Source: Verrucomicrobiia bacterium (GTDB lineage Bacteria; Verrucomicrobiota; Verrucomicrobiia; Verrucomicrobiales; Akkermansiaceae). Taken from it: DNA of 64,000 bases. The notes beneath the pieces are model-generated. The model was not told where the DNA came from, did no database searches, and worked only from the letters and a program-made list of their open reading frames with translations. Positions 61,021 through 64,000 of this stretch are shown here, piece by piece. Positions within the stretch are counted from its first letter, which is position 1. Every line of letters begins with the position of its first letter. The translations under genes and the position numbers were made by a program. The stretch covers positions 1-64,000 of the forward strand of contig JAUIGV010000020.1 of the NCBI GenBank assembly GCA_030432565.1, in the 5' to 3' direction.

Positions 61021-64000
61021 ATGAGGTTTTTCAACCTTTCTGCCCTTTTTTTATGTTTGGGATTTCTGACCCCGTTGAAGGCGGCGTTGAATGAGGAGAT
61101 CACCAGTTTGGTGATTTCGTCACCCGCATTTATTCTGGATCACCACGAGGGAGACGGTGATGCGACGACCCTGCGAAATGGTCTTTTAACAGTGGCACGG
61201 GTTGAGATCACCCGTGATTTCTTTACCGATCCGACGGTGAATCACTTCTATCGGGTGGTTTATCGCCTGCTTGACGAGGCGGGGAATCCGCTTGAGTTGG
61301 CCAATCCGCTCGATCCGGGTGATCCCACGTTGGGAGCCAGTGAGGCATTTTTAGTGACTTTGAATTCTTTTAACTTCGTATCCGTCACGGACGTGCCCTT
61401 ATATCCGGATCCGGTGGTCACGCTGGGAAACAAGGAGAATTATCAAGTGGTGGCGGCGCTCGAGAAGCGGGCGAATGTCCTGAGCATCCCGCCCCCGGCA
61501 TGGAATGCGGTTCCGGCCTCCAGTGCGAGTAGCGCGCCGGAGTTGGTGCATCACTTTACCTCGACGGATCCGGATGATGTTGAGTTCAATTTGCGGGCCA
61601 CGGTTTCGAACCTCGCTTGGGACCGGACCTATTCATTGGCGACCAATGAAGGGCTGGATGCCTTTGTCGCCTCCATTACTGCGGTCTTTGCCCGCTATGA
61701 TAATTGGGACGAACCGGCGGTCCTGAGTTCAATGCAGGCGGAGTTCGACTTCGATCTCTTTGAGAAATCGTCGGGGACAGAGGTGGCTCTGGAGAACGAC
61801 GGGTTGATTTCGCGCAACTTCAAAATCAACACCCACAACGTCAACCAGCCGGCTTACCGAACTTTTAACGAGTCGATCAATCTCCGGCCGTTGAGCCAGT
61901 TGCGCTCGGGTTCGGAAGCCTACATCTTGCGCTGCACAGTACGTCACGTTGAGGAATTCCAGGCGGCGCCCCAGGAGGATGCGGCCTGCAAGCTGGACCC
62001 GGAAGGCCTGCTGGATTTCAACGGTAACCTCGCTTTTGGCGCAATCGATACAAGCTTCAATGCGCTCGGGAATGCCCCGCTTTACGGGACGACCGGGTCG
62101 AATTTTGTCAACACCTCGATTCGGATCCCGGCCGGTCAAGGAGTTCTTCCGGATGCCGCACCTTATGTCTTTGGAAATAATGCACTGCTTCAGACCCGCT
62201 TGTTGGACAACGGCGATGCCGAGGTTTTAGCGGGGACCGAGCAGGTTTTCCTGCCCAGTGACCCCGGTGATCCGGTGGTCCATTCAACCAACTGCCTGAC
62301 ACTGCAATACGGCCCCGTGATTCTGGGAACGACCGGCCTATCGACGAATAACCTCATCGTGCGCCTGCCCCAGGGCTTGATCTACCTGCCCGACACCACG
62401 GTCTCCTCCCACCACGGTCGGACCACGATTTCGCAGTTCGGTGCACAACCGTTGGCGAGTGATCTCAATATTCCCTCCGATGTCACCATTGCGATCGGGG
62501 CCAATGCCGGTATCGTCGACGAGTCACAACCTCTTCGTTTTTCGACCGGAGATCTCAAGGTGCTTACGACCGGGACGCTCGATTTTGGCGCGGTCAATTC
62601 TGTCCGCTACATTCACCAGGACGCTTTCGACGAACTGGAGGACAACCTGAACCTCGGTATCATCAACGCGGTTGATGACCGTGGCTACGATCTGAGCGAC
62701 CGGGCTTCCAATGACCGCTATCTCCGACGCGTCCAAGCGGTCAATGGCAACCGGGTGATTGCCAATGCCGCATCAGATAAGTCTTCGCGATTGTCGGCCG
62801 AACTGGATATCGCTGCGACGGTTTTCCAGACCCATTTCCCGGCCTATGCCGAAGTTGATTGGCAGACCGACTCCACCTTGAATTTGCAGGATGGTGCTCC
62901 CGCCGGCTCGGTCCTTGACCAGACGGCTTCGGTCACCCTTTCCTACCATCAAACCTGTCCGGAAGACGTTGATCCGTGTGCCTCCGGAGTGCCGAAGGAG
63001 AAGCTCGAAGCCATTCCCGATTCCGGCGAACTCTTCCATACTCCCGGTGGAGGGCTTTATACCTTCGCGTTTCTAAGCACCCCCGCACAACTGGCATGGG
63101 GAGCGCGTGGCGATGGAAATATGCCCGCTGCCATTGACCCAAATTACCCCTATGCGCACCGCACGGATACCTTCGATCGAACCGATTTCTTCATGCCCGG
63201 CTATCAGCTTTATGCGGCGGATAATGTCCTTGTCACCACCGCGCCATACTCTGCGGGCGGGGGGGGAGACTTTGCTCCCGGAGCCCTCCTCATGACCGGG
63301 TTCAACCAGGACCCCTTCCAGCCCGACCTCCACCTTCCAACCGAGCCCGAATACATCCAAGGGGATGGAGTATACCCCGGGCTGAACTTCACGGTCATTG
63401 ACGGTGGTGAGGTCGGGGCCTCACGTCTGGGGGGCGAACAATCCGATTACCCTTACGAACTTCTCAACGATGGCGCCTCAAAGTACTACACCCGCTGCGC
63501 CGGAATCTTCGGTCGACAGGTCGCCGTCGAGGGGTCTTTCAACAGCAGTTTGCAAATCTACGGGTACGACTTTGAGCTCGATTCCTTCCAGCTCTCCTTC
63601 ATCGCTTCCGAACAAGAGAAGTCCTGGATCAATGGTCTGGTCGCCGTGACCGGCTACTCGGATTTCAGCCAAAAATTTCTCGGCCTCAATCTGACCTGCC
63701 TCGGTGAGCTGAGCGATGCCGAGCTCGATCCGGAGGACGATTCCGTCAAAAACCTCGTTTACTGGAACTCGACCTTCGAGGCCCTCTCCATGCGTTTCGA
63801 GACCTTTGAAACCAATCCTCCCGGCACTTGTCCCGTCACCTTTGACGGGCGACTTACCATGGGAATCAAGACCCAGGTCGCTTACATCAACCAACCCCTT
63901 TACGGAACCTTTGCGTTTGATCCGGGCAACGGGAATCTGCTCACCGAAACAACTGGTGCGGCCATCGGTGTCAACAGCCAACTGGGTATTCCCGCCACCA
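61021..64000 (+). CDS. Giant secreted protein of unknown family, truncated by window end
   Basis: The frame from ATG 61021 is open without a stop to the end of the window, so at least 993 residues are encoded and the gene is cut. A signal peptide MRFFNLSALFLCLGFLTPLKA is clear; an in-frame ATG at 60991 is less likely. The visible chain is beta-rich and acidic, with a few Cys (for example YHQTCPEDVDPCASG, YTRCAGIFG, LNLTCLGELS) and no catalytic motif I recognise. It is probably an extracellular surface or matrix protein. Whether it ends with the C-terminal module of the other giants cannot be seen. Confidence 0.8.
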   Translation, partial: MRFFNLSALFLCLGFLTPLKAALNEEITSLVISSPAFILDHHEGDGDATTLRNGLLTVARVEITRDFFTDPTVNHFYRVVYRLLDEAGNPLELANPLDPGDPTLGASEAFLVTLNSFNFVSVTDVPLYPDPVVTLGNKENYQVVAALEKRANVLSIPPPAWNAVPASSASSAPELVHHFTSTDPDDVEFNLRATVSNLAWDRTYSLATNEGLDAFVASITAVFARYDNWDEPAVLSSMQAEFDFDLFEKSSGTEVALENDGLISRNFKINTHNVNQPAYRTFNESINLRPLSQLRSGSEAYILRCTVRHVEEFQAAPQEDAACKLDPEGLLDFNGNLAFGAIDTSFNALGNAPLYGTTGSNFVNTSIRIPAGQGVLPDAAPYVFGNNALLQTRLLDNGDAEVLAGTEQVFLPSDPGDPVVHSTNCLTLQYGPVILGTTGLSTNNLIVRLPQGLIYLPDTTVSSHHGRTTISQFGAQPLASDLNIPSDVTIAIGANAGIVDESQPLRFSTGDLKVLTTGTLDFGAVNSVRYIHQDAFDELEDNLNLGIINAVDDRGYDLSDRASNDRYLRRVQAVNGNRVIANAASDKSSRLSAELDIAATVFQTHFPAYAEVDWQTDSTLNLQDGAPAGSVLDQTASVTLSYHQTCPEDVDPCASGVPKEKLEAIPDSGELFHTPGGGLYTFAFLSTPAQLAWGARGDGNMPAAIDPNYPYAHRTDTFDRTDFFMPGYQLYAADNVLVTTAPYSAGGGGDFAPGALLMTGFNQDPFQPDLHLPTEPEYIQGDGVYPGLNFTVIDGGEVGASRLGGEQSDYPYELLNDGASKYYTRCAGIFGRQVAVEGSFNSSLQIYGYDFELDSFQLSFIASEQEKSWINGLVAVTGYSDFSQKFLGLNLTCLGELSDAELDPEDDSVKNLVYWNSTFEALSMRFETFETNPPGTCPVTFDGRLTMGIKTQVAYINQPLYGTFAFDPGNGNLLTETTGAAIGVNSQLGIPAT

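Noticed and set aside
1-64000. CRISPR array, prophage or integrative element
   Set aside because: No regularly spaced repeats, integrase, phage structural genes or terminal direct repeats were found; the only mobile-element trace is the RayT-type remnant.

Overview
The window looks like chromosomal DNA of a free-living, Gram-negative member of the Verrucomicrobiota (class Verrucomicrobiae). This is inferred from gene content: secreted sulfatases, DUF1080 and ThuA proteins, PQQ-repeat, LamG, SHD1-like, CotH/lamin-tail and giant secreted proteins, mixed with ordinary housekeeping genes. No rRNA, tRNA, CRISPR array or intact insertion sequence was seen. Genes lie on both strands in short runs of one to three, often with 4-bp stop/start overlaps.

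Layout. 1-5.3 kb: a secreted 1347-residue GH13 amylase and a membrane-anchored unknown. 5.4-11.6 kb: squalene/phytoene synthase and lepB in one operon, trpS, a lipoprotein plus Tat-exported intradiol dioxygenase, a LolD-type ATPase and a DEAD-box helicase. 11.6-17.5 kb: a SASA esterase, an atypical GspG-like protein beside a decayed copy, a PQQ-repeat protein, ribD, a CAP-domain protein and a small secreted protein. 17.7-26.9 kb: mnmG, two S1 sulfatases, a VapBC pair whose toxin lacks one expected catalytic Asp, two unknowns, an ACR3 arsenite carrier and a small membrane protein. 26.9-32.6 kb: a giant CotH/lamin-tail protein, a LamG protein and a broken fragment of a LamG-like C terminus. 32.6-37.3 kb: a DUF4266-DUF3570-ApbE operon divergent from an OmpR-type two-component system. 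37.3-42.8 kb: a six-hairpin-glycosidase-like protein with an SHD1-like protein, a CPBP protease overlapping thiL, and a ThuA protein. 42.8-46.9 kb: a RayT-type transposase remnant, a DUF1080 protein, and a metallophosphoesterase overlapping an SGNH hydrolase. 46.8-57.8 kb: a second giant CotH protein (1704 aa), an unknown membrane protein, a possible porin remnant before a serine hydrolase, two unknown exported proteins, a half-size TauE-like protein and a YdjM-like membrane protein. 57.8-64 kb: a PPP-type phosphatase, a GYF_2 membrane protein, lpd, and the first ~990 codons of a secreted giant cut by the window end.

Common threads. Many products are exported and suited to polysaccharide or sulfated-glycan turnover. 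Four secreted proteins (amylase, both CotH proteins, LamG protein) and one pseudogene end in a similar C-terminal module, in three of them preceded by an Asp-rich DxDxDG...LLE motif. I regard this as a candidate lineage-specific C-terminal module. The other strong candidate for an under-described system is the DUF4266/DUF3570/ApbE operon, whose lipoprotein ends in a Gly-Cys tail, with its adjacent two-component system.
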